In this document: positions 21,440-35,400 of the stretch, one piece after another
Numbering within the stretch: the first letter of the stretch is position 1
Layout of the letters: each line of letters begins with the position of its first letter
Assembly: GCA_963970005.1 (NCBI GenBank)
Contig: CAXAMN010015446.1
Span: 813,409-877,408, forward strand
Reading direction: 5' to 3'
Source of the DNA: Durusdinium trenchii
Lineage: Eukaryota; Sar; Dinophyceae; Suessiales; Symbiodiniaceae
Length of the DNA: 64,000 bases
Program-made: the position numbers and the translations under genes
Notes under the pieces: generated by a model
The model's database searches: none
What the model saw: only the letters and a program-made list of their open reading frames with translations
What the model was told of the DNA's origin: nothing

Positions 21440-24400
21440 ATTTTCCGCAGCCAAATTGCATGCAAACCTTCCCTCAGCCAGTGAAAACCTATAGCTGGCT
21501 TGTGGATACTTTGCTTGCCTGGCAGTATTACAAGAGCAGCGGGGGCTGGTGGGGAGCGATGGCTTGCCACTACTACATTCATTCATTTGTCATGTGTTCA
21601 TGGCTGCATGCATTGTTTGCTGCCTTTCTGCTTGGTCATGGTGTGATGGTCGCACGTAACTTTGGCTCTTCTCAGGTTGTCGGCAATTCACAATCATGTG
21701 AGATTCCCAGAGTCCATATACAGTAGCCAGAGCCTAGCCAGAGTCCAGAGTATTCCATCCAAGCGTGGCAAGCCGTACATTTCAGATCATTTCAGCCAAT
21801 AGCATATATGTAAATGTATGTATATGTATATATATATACAAAAAAGACATATATTTAAACACACGCACAAATATATATATATATACATGCACATAATATG
21901 CACCGTATTTTTCATTCTTTCATTTGCCAAGTTGTGCCAAAAATGTCCCGTGTGGACAGCACTGCAGGCTGTCAAGCCAAGGACGGCGATCCTTTCTTGT
22001 ATCAAGTTAGAAGCAGGGGGAAGGCGGCATTTTTGGGACGATCCGGATTCCATCCACATGTGTGGAGTCCAACATTGCATGTTATGGTAATGCATGGTAG
22101 TACTTTGCTGTTTGCCTTTGATACTGATGCATCTATGTAAACATAACATGTGTGTATATATATATACATACGCATACACCTTACAGGGACACACACACAT
22201 TATATATATACATATACATATGCACATGGCCAATGTCTTGCATGTTTTTGTACGACTCTTGAGCTAAACTTATACTTGTTTCGCAGGAGGATGGAGAGAA
22301 AAGGCAGCTGGACACTGAGACACCGAGAGATTCTTGAGTGCTATTCTTTTTTTGTTGGGGAGGGTGTATGCCGGGGAGATTAGAAGCACAAGGCGGTAGA
22401 AGTGAGAAGGAGCTAATACTTAGTCGCTTAAGTAGCCAGCAAGCGACAGGAAGCTACCAGAAGTTCTTATGATCGAAACGGTCCTTACATAAATTGCAAG
22501 ATTCAGCCTTGTAATCTGAGTCTTGGGTTGACAACAGGTGTGGCAAGTGCCACCGTCGAATCTCGCTTGTAGAGTCCACCATCAGGCAAGGCTTGCTGCG
22601 GGGTTGGTAGTTAGCTGTCGATGATTCAAGAAAATGCCGATGTTTTTATGCGTGAAGGTGGAAGTCCACAGAATAGTAGATGACGAGCTCCGCAATGTTT
22701 TCGATTTGTTTTGGTATGTTTTCTCATGCCTGCATCCTTTGTCTCTTTGGAGGTGCAGATGCGGATTGTCCTTCTGCGAGCGCCACATGGCGGCGGAAAA
22801 TCATGAGTGAGACACTTGGGAATCTAATAGCCACTCCGAGGCAGTGAGAGTGAACTCTTGTGTTCGAAAGTTGGCCTTATCTTGCCTGCCAAGTGCTTAT
22901 GCCAGGTGTAAATTCGACTGGCGGCAGATGCAAAGGGAAAAGATCGCTAGAGAGAATCCGAAGGTTGGTGGGGAAGCAGACGCACAACTTTTGAAGCATG
23001 CATAGTCTGCTAGACGGAGGGGGCAGACCGGGCCGGTGGTTCGTCAGGTGACTCAGTCAACCTCGAAGATGAAGTCAAGCAAGGTAGCACAGCTCGCACC
23101 GTACATGTCATCCTTGATGTTTGATACGTCTGTGGAGGATTGGTGTGACCAGTGACCTCCCAGTTGGCCCTTCTATTGTTCCTTGGACTTTCGACACTCG
23201 TTTGATATCAACGATTATGTTGAGAAACGTCTGCTGTGTGAGCCAGGTACTGTAAACATCACAGTGTCTGGGCCCTGGAGCATAAAGGCATATGCTAGGT
23301 TTTTCCTAAGAATCTAGGAACCAAATGAATGGTGCGAGCGCTTCTTCAAGGAAGCCACCCTCAGGCGGAAGAAGCTTCCTTGAACAAGGGCGAGCGATCC
23401 TGCGTCCAGCAGGTTATCTAATTGAATCGGGGTTGGGGCAGCGGGCTCAAAAAGACAAAGTAAACATCACAGTGTCTGGGCCCTGGAGCGTGTTCCCCAA
23501 TCAGATGTTCTTTAACATAGTTCCCAGGTGGCAACAGTTGGCGAGAGGTCCTCTCAAGTCATGCACCTGATGGGAGTTCTACTGCTGGCCTGCAGCTTAC
23601 CATATCTATCGCCTCGTTTACTCTTGGGTCTGCGGCAAAGGGGCTTTCAGTCCAAGATTCTTTGTGATGGCCTGCTTGTCTCAGGTGGTCTTCAACCTTC
23701 GAGGCAACACACACACACATGTACACACACATACATATAATTACATATATATATATATATATATTGACCAAAAGCTGAAGCAGTAGATGCAGGACAAACT
23801 GCTCTTCCTTGTTCTCCTCTTGACTTGATGACCACAGCTCAATTCTTTCGATGGAGGAATCCTACACGCGTCAATGAATGCGCAAGTTATGCTTTGGATT
23901 CGGCAGTGCGGCTGCCTTGTTTTCCCTCCACGGGTTGAAGAGCTGTGAGGTACCTGACAAAAACATGAGCTGCCTGTATTGCATGTAAAAAGTTGTTGGC
24001 AACTGATGTCTCGTGCGGCATTTCATCATATTGTCTTTTGTTAGGGCCGTGCTGGGATATTTTCTTGGGCTTTTATGCGCCCATGCCTTGACCAGGCCTC
24101 AGTTAGACAACTTTTCCTAATAGCAGAATTTGCCCTACGAGGAAGAGGCGATTGCTTCTGTATCATCATTCGGACTCATCCCACTAGGGAACCCGTGCCA
24201 TGCTCGAGGCTTGTGCTCAGTGTCGAATGCAGTGCAGCAATTTCCTCCCTTGCATGTTCTAGCGACCTGCGCCATCGCACACAGACATGCCAAATTCAAA
24301 GCAGTGTTTTCAAACCATTGAACACCTGCTCAAAGATGTAGAAGTTACTGAGTAGCCAAAAAGTGTGATTCTAAAGCATACATCCGTATTCAAATTTGTG

Positions 24401-24935
24401 CTTCCATGGGCTCGCAATGTTCTGTAGAGCCGAGCGACTTCAACGAGCAACGCTACAAGGATCCTTGGAAGCGTCATGAGCTTCTGTTTGATGCAGCCGC
24501 AGCAGCACGGTGTTCCCCAATACCTTGTTTGCACATACTCACAGTTCTGCCAAGGACTGTTGCCATCTTGAAGGTGAGACTCCCATCGAAATCAGGATGC
24601 CACTTCGTTAGCGGTTGATGTATGTTTGCAGCTATTCTCACAGCATCAGGATTGGTGGGCGACAGGCCAATGGAATGGCAGGCCCAAGCCCAAGTAAGTA
24701 TCAACTTCAAGCGATGCTGGTAAGGGAATGCAGTGAAATTCACTTGCATCATTTTGCATCGGTGGCAAATCAAGATGATAGCGAAGTTTATATTGCAGAA
24801 ATGGTGAGAATTACCCATAATATCCCATAATATATATCCTCACGGGTTTACATAACTTAAGACGGTGACACGTTTGTGAAAGACGCCACGTTTGGTAGCG
24901 AAAAGAAAGAAGACGTTTGTATAGAAGCCAAAGTT
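21440..24935. other. No firmly supported gene; microsatellites
   Basis: This stretch may hold the 3' end of the Phe/Tyr gene, but I cannot place further exons with confidence. It contains TA/CA-rich microsatellites at about 21805-21900, 22153-22225 and 23705-23764. A 30-bp direct repeat starts at 23252 and 23460. Its second copy is in an open frame (VNITVSGPWSVFPNQMFF) that could be an exon of an unrecognised gene. Confidence 0.4.
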
Positions 24936-24939
24936 TCAA

Positions 24940-25056
24940 GTTCTTCTTGGTGGTCTCACTCTTAAGTGCCTGCACATCCTCTGCGGAAATGACACCATCA
25001 CTGTTCCGGTCAAAACGATCAAAGGCCGATGCCCAACACTCACGAGTAAAGCCAGC
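24940..25056 (-). CDS. EF-hand exon
   Basis: On the minus strand the frame FDRFDRNSDGVISAEDVQAL is a clear calcium-binding EF-hand. The 12-residue loop DRNSDGVISAED is encoded by 25011-24976. Loop positions 1, 3, 5 and 6 (D, N, D, G) are canonical; position 12 is Asp instead of the usual Glu. The frame is closed upstream by TAA and opens at an AG (AAAAG|TG), so the exon probably starts near 25056. It runs to about 24940. A neighbouring minus-strand open frame (25387-25040) might be the preceding exon, but no domain is recognised in it. The parent protein is unknown. Confidence 0.5.
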
Positions 25057-27431
25057 AACGGAAGCACACTTTTAAGCCGCACGCGCTTCCCAGTGCGTAG
25101 AGCTTTTGTCGACGCACAGAGGCATCTGGGAACGTGCTCCGAAGCCACCACTGGGGTGCTACGTAGCACCACAACAACCCATTCACTTCTCCTTTATGGT
25201 CTCGCACAGTGATTGGCTTCGGAACCCACTTTTCGACATCAGACCACATTATCCACAAGGCCGGTATTGACCTGGATTCGATCGTATCCTGCCACCTGGG
25301 AACTGAGTTCTCCAGTGGGACCACATGTTGTCCACGCATGGCCAGGTGTGCAAATTGAACACAAACGTTAACGTGCCATCCGACCAAAAGCCTCGGAATC
25401 GTGGAAAAATTCTGAAGTCGTAATTACAGTGTGTTTTTCATCGACCGACGAAAACACGCGGGGACAATACGCGTTTTTCCGCGAGAAATTCCGAAAAGAA
25501 ACTATCCCAAGAACGCGCAAATGACGATGAAAGTACACGTGAGGTTAAAACACTCACAGTCTTAAATCAACCGTCTGGATGTATATATATATATATATGT
25601 AATATGTATATGTGGGTGGACAAGCCTGCTGCGTGTAAAGTGGTGGCGGAAAGGATGCAACACGTGCACGCACACACTTAGATTGTTGCCCGCAAGAGCC
25701 AATATCAGTATGAAGTTCCCCTTGGCTTGATGGAGCGGAAGGAACGATAACCGAAAGGTGGCTGAGTCGAAGGATTTGGAGATGTTGAACAAAGTTTGAA
25801 AGTGCATTAGCCGTTTTACTGCAGGAAACAACGCATTAGACAGCTTGATAACAGTTGAAAATAGCAGGTACGTAGTTCTGGCGTCCCAGAACTATATCAC
25901 TGTGCGACAGATGCGCCTTCGTTGGCTGGAGACATCTGAAGCACACTCCAGCCCCCTGCCTCTTTTTTCTGCGTTCCCCTGCCCCTTTTCTGCGTTGAGA
26001 AACTGTAAGTTAGTAGCGATACCAGGAGCCCTTAGTAGCAAAACCTGGGGGCCCTAGTACCGTTCTTCATGACTCAAAACCTTAGGCACAGGTGTGGACA
26101 CACACACACACACTTAGATGATGGGTTTGCAGTTAACTCTGTTCCTCGGAGAAATGGACGAGGGAAAAGAAAGGCGAGTGAGTCCGAAAGAGTTGAAGAT
26201 GTTTAACACAGGTGTTGCAGTCGCTCAGAAATCGCTGAAGGCGGCGGTGGCGCAGCTGCACAACGGTGGAAAAGGGTTTAGAGGTATATCGCGCAAGGAC
26301 CATGACCATGAAATCAAATCACGGAGAATTGGAGTGACAGTGTGTGGAAAAAGTTCAGCAGGTACACCGTCAGACGTCTCTGACTGCTTCCCATGACATC
26401 ACTAGCTTCGTTGGCCAGCGTTGTGATGCCATGCGCTGGCCCCCTGCTTGCAAGGTGAAAGAAACAAACTCTTAGGGAAAGAGTGTGGCACATACACACA
26501 CATGCCGCAAGCGGCATGTCAGGATGTGTTCAATTGACCATTGCTGTCGTGCATTGAGTGCACCAGAATCTGGACATCTATATTGGCATCTGAAGGTAGA
26601 TGTGCTGTCCAAGTCAGAGTTGCTCTCCAATGATGCCTGAATTTTGATGAATTTTCCACTGGTTCTCACAGGCCTGTTGTCAGCACTGCTTGAGATTCTC
26701 GGTAGGCTGGTTCCAAACAGGGCCGCATCCCTGCGCTTCTCCGCAAAGCGTGCCGCAGAAACTGGCGGCAACAGTGCCCTGGCAGGAGAACACAAAGCCA
26801 AGCGGGTTTTTGAGTGGGTTGCTATGTTTTAAAGCTTTGCTTCTTAGTTCACCTTTGCTCGCTGCACATGTCCAGGCCTTCTTGCCTGAAGCCGAAAAGC
26901 CACCTATGCCACGTGGCCTGCTCCTGAGCAACCCCGCTGTTATTGGACATGGGGTCCGAGCATGTCTCTGAAGCTCTCCAAGTTTGCCTGTACCAGGAGT
27001 AAGCAGCAGCAGGCTGCCTCCGCCTGTGATGAGTGATCCTCCACGTTCTCCATCAGATTCGAACGGATTTCTTGTAGTGCCTTGGTTTCAGCCAGCTGCA
27101 CGACTAATCATTGTTTTGGTGCACCAAGATTTCATAGTTTACAAATAATCACCGGACAGGATTCAAACTTGGTAGTAGGAAGAGTGGAAGGAACATGCGC
27201 ACTGTTTGGGTTTCTGGCCTGCCCAGTGCGAGTGTCTGACAGGATGACTTCGTGGTACCACCGGATACCGTTAATGGTCATCCAGGAGCAGCTACCTCCC
27301 ACCGCTTAGACCCAGTGCCTGAAATCCATAACGAGACTCCTAGACAGGTCTCAAGATGTTGAAGTTCAAGGGGAAGATGGTTTTTCTTGTATTTATACCG
27401 GTAGGCCCTTCTCATAAATCATTCCTTTTCA

Positions 27432-27562
27432 CTCCCTCCCTCCCTCCCTCCCTCCTTCCTTCCTCCCTTCCCTTCCCTTCCCTTCCCTTCCCTTCCCTTC
27501 CCTTCCCTTCCCTTCCCTTTCCTTCCTTCCTTCCTTCCTTCCTTCCTTCCTTTCCTTCTTCC
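27432..27562. repeat. (CCCT)n-(CCCTT)n-(CCTT)n microsatellite
   Basis: About 130 bases, all pyrimidine on plus, moving from CCCT to CCCTT to CCTT units. It produces open frames on both strands (Pro/Ser/Leu or Gly/Arg/Lys) that are not genes. Confidence 0.95.
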
Positions 27563-30500
27563 TGTCATCAAAACCATGAAGAATACAGGACTGACAAAGT
27601 GTGTTTGCTTTCTGCAAGTTTGCACCAGGACTCCAGAACTCTGCAGCAATGCGAGTCCTGCAATCGATGAATGCAGGGTCCGAACGTAGACACTTTCCAG
27701 AACCTTGACCACAATCCTTTGCAACTTTTTTTAACTTGGTGGTCAAACAAGCCGTGCTCCCGTGCAACTTTCCATTGGGAAGCTTTGACACATTGCCTTG
27801 CTAGCAAGGAGATTGTTCGGCTCCAACAGTCAGGCATGGCATATTTCCAAAAACGTTGTTTGTGCTGTGTTGTGTGAATGACACACTGAGCGCATCCTGT
27901 GAAAGCCCAGAGCTTGAGCGACTTCAAGTAAGACCTTGTAAACGGACCGTCGGCACCCTGAGGGTTGGATATGGTTACCGAGGATTCCTTGTGCAAGGCA
28001 GCGTGGGACATACAGCGCCAAGTTTCAGTTTCAGACATTGATCTGGGGAAGGTGCCGATGTGATGATGTTGGCGGTGCAAGGACTTGAAATTTTAACTTA
28101 CCAGTTGCAGTACAAGCCTGATGCAGAGAACAGCCATGAGGGTAGTGGTGTCAGTTCCGTAGCCAGGAGAATGGGCAACAGGAAATCCAAAACAGCACCT
28201 TCGCGGTAAGACTTCCCGCAAGTTGCTGCCACATGACATGGGTTGAAGTGAAAGCTCACGAGAAGCTTGAGTGGGCTTAGGGTAGGTAGCAGGACCGTCT
28301 CCAAGAGCCTGGAGGAAAAAACTGCACGAAAGCTTTGAAGAAGTGAACCAGTTCATAGTTCTTTCAAACGGGTGCTGTTAGACTGCATGAAGAAGCTGGC
28401 AATGCAAAGGCCGTACTGCTGTGGAACTCCCGCGTCATCCTGTCGCTTCTGTATATTTTCATGGGTCACGCCCTTACATCAACCTGACTGACACAGAGGG
28501 ATGTGAAAAAGGGTGTTTTTGATGCACTCAAGGCAACAGGCAACTCCACAGTCATGTAGAAGTTGACCTGTCAAGGTAAAAGGGTCATGGCTCGTTCTTC
28601 ACGGCAAGGAAGTGTTGTCCAAGCCTGACTGGTGTTTGGTAGCAGAATGGGAGCAGGCCAAGGCAGGGAGACAAGTGCCAAGTCATAAGAGAAGAAGGCA
28701 TACAAAAGCAGAATCTTCAAGGTTATAAGTAATAGCCTACTAGATGGCTTTGGCAGGAGCATCTCATGTTTGCACTAACTGGCGGCAAGCGAAACTGCTT
28801 AACGCGGAAGCTGTATGATGGGCCAAGGACAGAGCTTGTTACCTGCTGTCAGTGAAACATTAAAGCCTTTTTATGTCATGTTTTCAGGAGCCTGCAAGCA
28901 ATTGTGTCGACAGTTGCTGCCAGGCCAGGTCAGGTGTCAAAGCTTGTGATGTGCATGAATCATTACCACTGCGCAGGGTGCGAGAAGGCCAAACACTGGG
29001 TTTCAACTGCTCATGACTTGATGAGCATGCCTGAGCCCCGTCAGCTTGGGCGGGCGCCTTTACGCAGCTACATGGTGCTGTGAGCAAATTCAAATGACGG
29101 CGTTCCAGTTGCAAGATTGTCAAGATCTTTTGCCGGTGACAAGGCTGAACCTTTCTTTATCTCGCAGCTGACAGTGCACGACGTGGTCATGCAGTTGCAA
29201 AAGGGCAAAAGCCAGGGTGGCTGACATGACTTTTTCAGCTGAGTTTTCAACACGCCCCGCTTTTAGACAGCTTTTTATCAGCTTTTCCTCTTGCTCATAG
29301 GCTCAGATGATCAAGCCAGGAATCACGTAATTGCAGATGTTTTTCCACAAAGGCGGTCTGAATAGCCTGAACAAGGCTCAACAACTCAGAGAGAACAACA
29401 GTGTCAAGCTTGGCTCTTCTTTTCCACGGTGGCATCGCATGGGTTCCGGTAAGGGCCATTGGCTTCCGGAGCCGAAGTCAAATTGCTGGGCCTGGTTTCA
29501 GCCGCTGAGCGCGGAGCAGTCGACAGGCCATACCTAAATGCGAATCCCTTGTTTTGAGTGCTCTTCTTGCCTCTACAGGTCCTCGACCACGAGATGCAGC
29601 CGCGTTGCCACACAATGCGCATGCGCATCAAGAGCGGAACAGGAATGACCTATGGGGTCACAAGGCTTTCCGACTTTCACCAGCGATCTACGTGGGGCCC
29701 GGCTTGGGTGAGATGGTGATAGTTCAGGAGCTAAATAGCCAGACGCAGATCAAGTTGAGGCCAGGTCTCGTCCTTGATTGGTATGAGGGCCTCTTGGTCA
29801 TTGAGTCATTGGTGCGCAGCTCTGAGCCCTGCGAGTGGCTCAACCAAGTCTCGGATATTTTTCAAAAGGAGAAATCGCAACGAACTCTCAGCTCCAGCCT
29901 TTACGTGAGCAAGAAGTTGATGGACGCCGCAGTCACAGGGCCACAATTTGTTACTAGAGAGGCTTGGTCTTGTGGCTTTTGTGGCTTTGCGTTCGTCATC
30001 CGTGTTATATACGCTTTTGGTTGTGGTCTTCAAGAACTGCATTCTGCCTATCGGATACCTTGCCCCAGGGAGCCACGTTTGCTCATCGTCGCTACCCTCT
30101 TCGAAGTGATAGTTCAGTGGCCGAAGCCGAGGGTATTCTTCCGGCTGGTTGGTACAAGGTGGGCAATCGAAGCGGATATATGTAATTTCCGATCACTGGA
30201 GTCATGCTACTAGGGGCTCCTGGCATCGCTACTAGGAACAAGGGCCTTACTATTAGGAACAAGAAGCTAGTAGAAACACTAAATATAACTTAATTGGAAT
30301 TGAAATTAATTATATAGAATCTAATTAGACATATTCCGATCACTGGAGTCATGCTTTCAGGTGGAAAGCTTGCTGGAGTACTTACCACCATGGGAGGCCT
30401 TTGTGCATCCCAAGTGTGGCCTCTATCAGGACTTAGAATGACTCCGGATGAACTCAGATGAGTATTTAAAGGAAAGAAAGGAAGGACAAGCGGGCATGAA

Positions 30501-32232
30501 ACTATCTTTGCTTGAACTGGTTGGGCTTGGCTTCAGATAGTGGCCAAAGGACTTTTATCTTGTGCTGTGGGCTCCCCCCCACATGATGGAGAGCTATGCT
30601 GAGACTCCACAAGGTTGTGAAGAGCACCCACATGCGACTTGGGAGCCTGATGAGTGTCTCCCAGATGATTTGGATGTAGCCCCAGCAAGGATTGAAGGTT
30701 ACCATTTCGCTAATTTTTTTTTTGCCTGGGCAGGGCGCGCACGGGCGCACCGGCCAGGTGTTGCGAAAAGCTGCTAAGAAGCGGTGGGTGGAAGCACAAA
30801 AGCAGCGAGAGAAAGAGACTGGTACCTTGCAGAAGCTCTCCAAAGTGCCTCCGCCAGCTGACGAGGGGAAGGCTCACTCATGTTGTGTCCTTTCGTGTGA
30901 AGGCATTCGCAAGAGATGAGAAGACAAGAGTTCCATCCGACGAGGACACCCGCAGAAAGCGCCCTGGGGAGGACGTCCGTGACCTCCCTGTTTCCAAGTT
31001 AGCCAAGGCGTGGGCCCAGTGTATTAGGCCATCGCTAGTAGGTTTGGGGATATATATATATATATGTATAAGTCATAAAGAGCACCACGTGAGCTACATG
31101 TGCTTTAGGCATACTACTTGGACTTGAGCCGCCATGCCCACCATGGCCTTCAAAGCGAATTTGGAGATTTGCAGCCGGATGTTGTGAAGAGCCAAATAAA
31201 GGCAGGATGGCCAAAACATCCAAGCAGCCTGCCTAAAAGTACGGCGTACGGAGGCCTCTCACTGGGTCTGGCTGTTCTCTACTCAAATTGACACAGAATC
31301 CGGCCTGGATTTCAACTCTGTTGAGCGGAGAAATTCTAAGGTGAGTATCCGCGGCCTCATGCAGCGGCAGACCCTCCAGGCTGTTGTAGGAATTCATGCA
31401 GTTGTATGGAGGATTGGCATGTTGGGAATGTCTCTGGCTACTTGGTTGCGACTGTGACACGACATGCACGAAAGGAAAGGTCGGTGATATGCTCGATATC
31501 CCGGCAACAAAGCACCCAGATTCTTTCCAGAATAGGATGGCACCTCAAAGGTTTGTACACGTGGCATTCTTCAAACGAAGGAACAACATGGCTGGACAAC
31601 AACATCCGCAACCAAGCTATCCAGAATACTATCGACAGCTTCAAGTGTCAGAACATACACCGGATTCGAGGGCAGGCAGGGTTGATGCCTTTTCTGCTGG
31701 CAAAAGTGTAATGTTGACATGACATGGTTTGAGCGGACAAGCCCTGAGGTTACGAAACAATGGTATTTCGAGCCAATGCTCGCATCACCGCCCAATGATC
31801 CATCGCACCAGTCGAGGCGGCAGGCCTTGCAGGCACCTTTCCACAAGCTGATGCTTTAATGCATGAGCCCCTGAAAGACTATATTTAAGGTGCACTATAG
31901 TCTAGTTGCTATGTCATACTAAGACTTGTATGTTTGTTGGAGACTCTATTCCATGGTTTGCCCGTGTGCTCGTTGAGGTTGCACAAATTGTACATAAATC
32001 GATGGAAGCAGCAGTGATTCCTTTGCCATTGGCAGCTCTCACTGAGGAAGGCCAGGCCAGATAGGATCTAGGAGTAGCAAGCCTACTGTCACCCTTGAAT
32101 CTGCATCAGTAAGCACAAGTCTGGTCGGAGGTGCGCACGACATCCTGCAGTCGATGACAATCTTACAAGACGACGAAACCCCACGAGCACTTTAGTCTGA
32201 AATTTTGCTTTCTTGAATCTTTTTTTGGATAG

Positions 32233-32400
32233 TAGGTTGGAGGCCCCTTGTTAGTAGGTTCGAGGCCATCGCTAGTAGTACGTTGGAGGCCATCGCTAGT
32301 AGGTCGGAGGTCATCGCTACTGGGTCGGAGGCCATCCTACTAGGTTGGAGGCCATCGCTAGTAGGTTCTAGATTGGAAACCATCGCTAGTAGGTTGAAGC
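32233..32400. repeat. Minisatellite, unit AGTAGGTTGGAGGCCATCGCT
   Basis: Seven imperfect copies of a unit of about 21-30 bp in which GGAGGCCATCGCTAGTAGG is the core. The same core appears singly at about 17810-17832. Related 'CTAGTAG...CCAGGAGCC' sequences occur at 26012-26055, 30208-30280 and 44609-44715. Confidence 0.8.
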
Positions 32401-35400
32401 CTTTCATTCACTCTTCACTTTTGCTTACTCCAGGGATCGGACATTGGTGGACCTTTTCAGCCAGTGGCCTTTGAGAAGATGTCTGGTCCAGACTGGTGCC
32501 TTGCATTGGAAACTCATTTCTTTCAGTACAGAAATGCAATGCAGTGAACAATGGGCTAGAGGGGAGGAACCAGTTGAAGAGGAAGGCAGGAGAAAGAAAG
32601 GGTCGGGGGAGCGGGTAGGGGAGGTAAGGGGAAGAAGCTTTGGCTGTATCATGCCTCGTTTTCTTCATTGCCGGGTGGGCTGAGCCGCTAAAGTGTAAGT
32701 CAGCCAAAGCAAGTTGAGGTGCACCAGGTCTCCGGCAGATTGTAGGCTATGTTCTTGCAAGTTGCGTTCAGGGTCTATCGACACTTCACGGAAAGGATGC
32801 TTTTCTGTTTGTAGTGTTTTGTATTTTCGCACCTGCACCTCCCAAAGGAGTGCCAGTTGCGGTAGCTGTAGCGTAGGAAAGGTCAAATTCACACGGCTCA
32901 GTGTCCGGAGTTGTTTTCTGAGGCTTTTGGTGAATTCTACAACTGGACAGGTGAGCACAATTGCGAGGGACACCCCTCGCGCTTTTAAGGCAAGCACTGG
33001 CCTTTTTCTCGAAAGGTTCTTGTTTCAAGAGCAGTGCAGGAGTTTACAGCAGTTGTGCTCGTGCTTCTCACATCAGGCTGAAACCTTCAGCGTGCAGGTG
33101 GACTTCATTGGCTCTGCAGAGAATAGGGTTAGCTTCACCCTGCAGGTTGGCCCAACCAAGCCAGCTTTGCCAGAAAACCTGGCAGCCCCTTGAGCTAGCA
33201 TTGTAGTTGAATCTTTTTCGTGCAGTCTCACGTCTTGGCACGTCTGCTTGTCTCTGAGGCTTTGACGGGACAAATTATGGACAGGGTGCGGTCTGCTTCA
33301 AACCTGATTTTTCCAGTTGAAGGCTTCATCAAGCAGGTCGGGCATGATCCGTAGGTGATATTTTTCATATCCTGGCTTGTGAGGTGCGCTTGATAGTTAT
33401 ATGAACAGCACCAATGCAAGAGCCTATTGTTGTGTCATGATTACATTTTGTGCGCTTTGTGTGCCATGGGGTTGCCGGTGTTCCTGCCCAGCACGCCGAG
33501 CCCAAACTAGCGTAAGGGAGGCGAAAGGTTCGGGGAAAGACGAATTCACTATGACATTTGACATACATCGCGTTAACTTCCTTTGCATTTGCCTTGATTG
33601 GCCCACAAGTTGCCTACAGGGCTTACAAGCAAGCGATGCACCACAAACGAGAACAAACGAGGAAAGAGTTTGCATTTCGCAATGGGCACGAAACGGGGAA
33701 GGGAAGCGAAAGACAACTTTTCGGGAAACGCAATTTCCGACAACTCCTCAAGGCAATGTGAAGAATCGTCGCCAACCCGCAAATGCCTCCAGACGGAGAT
33801 GCACAGCGAATGTAGAACACAGACAGTGATTGTTGCGAAGCAGGGTCCATTGGAACCGTGAAAATGAGCCTTTGATTGCTGTTGCATAGGTCTGGCATAG
33901 GAAGTAATTATCACGTCACAAGGCCACAAGGCATTTAAGTTAAATTGCCCTCCGACTTGTGCTGCAAATATCCAGCAACAATCTGCGGATTATCGCGATG
34001 ACGGTTATGTAAGTATGACTCCGCAGGATGTCAGTATCATGGATTGTTGTATGACCATTTGTGTTTTACTTGCAGCTCTGGTTTGGTTGGTCAGGTGTAC
34101 GACACAGATGGCCGATGCCTGCGCAAGAAGGTGACATTGGCTGGATGGTTACGCATCATGAAGCAGGCACAGTTATATATCAAAGTCTTTCAGCGCCAAG
34201 TCTCTATCAGCTACCGGAAAGGACCTTACACAATTGCAGGGTAGAACAGATCTCAGATCTCTGACTCATAGCTGCGCAGTCAGTGCGCAGGTGCACACAA
34301 TGGCTCAGGCTGCTTCCAACAGTGCCCAAGTCCGGCCGGGCTTCTTTTAGACATGGCCGCGTGCGTGAAGAGGAGGCCGTGTGCAGCACAGGGGAGAAAG
34401 CATTCTTGCCTAAACAGTGCGAGTGAAAGCCAAGGTTCTAAATCACAGGTCCGCGCGGGGTTGCGCGGCAGATTTTGTGCCAGCCTGGCAGGGTCGCAAG
34501 ATGTTGAAAACAGAGATCACCAGGGCTGACAAGTTTTATGGGCACAATTTCGCAGAGAGAGGAGATCTTATAGAGTCTCAATGAGTCTCCCCAATAGACT
34601 GTGAGCGGATGCATCATGCATCCTAGTTCTACGAGGCATTGCATAGATCCTACGCCGAGGTTTTGCACAGAGGCCTTACTTTGTACTGGGACCTTGTCAA
34701 ATCCTTTCACAACCCCAACTCACACTGTTTATGGTCGCTTGTTTTGGAACCTTGCTGGGGAGATTCATCGAAGAGTGTTCCTAATTTCGCGACCTGGATG
34801 TGGCTTGACCTGTGTCGCGTGGCTCCAGCTTTGAGATGTATGAAGCTAAATGCAATTAGGGTTGGATAATTTTTGCCTTACCGATGAGTGGGAACATGTG
34901 GTGAATGGCGAACTTAGACCCTAGAGTAGTGCAAATGTTTTGATGTCGAATTCTTGGTTCCCCTTTCCTAGTTCCGATGCGGTACTGTAGTGAAGCTGAC
35001 AAGCTGGTGGCTTTGTGTCACACACACACACGCCCCGGCAATCAAGTGCCCAATTCACCAAAGAGATGGGGCCGTCTCAATGAAAGAAGCCATGAGGTGT
35101 GCATGACAGACGGACAACTTGCCAGTGATTTGACTTGGCTTGTCTTTTTGCGCGTAGTCTTTGTGGCCGTCCAATTACGTTACCTGTGGCCTGAAGATGT
35201 CACTACAATGTTTGGTTGAAACGTTCTTAAACTTGGAACTGGTCTTTGACAAGCACTATGCAACTATGCGTTCGGGATGCTGGCTAGGTCATCTCAGCAA
35301 AGACAAGCTTGGATCAAGGCTTGCATGATTTGCAGTCGCTGTAGTCGTCCAAGAGCTCTGTGGCGCGCTCAATGTGCACATATGAGGTGTTGCTGGTGGC

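Noticed and set aside
27419-27791. Minus-strand ORFs rich in Gly/Arg/Lys/Glu
   Set aside because: Product of the CCCTT/CCTT microsatellite.
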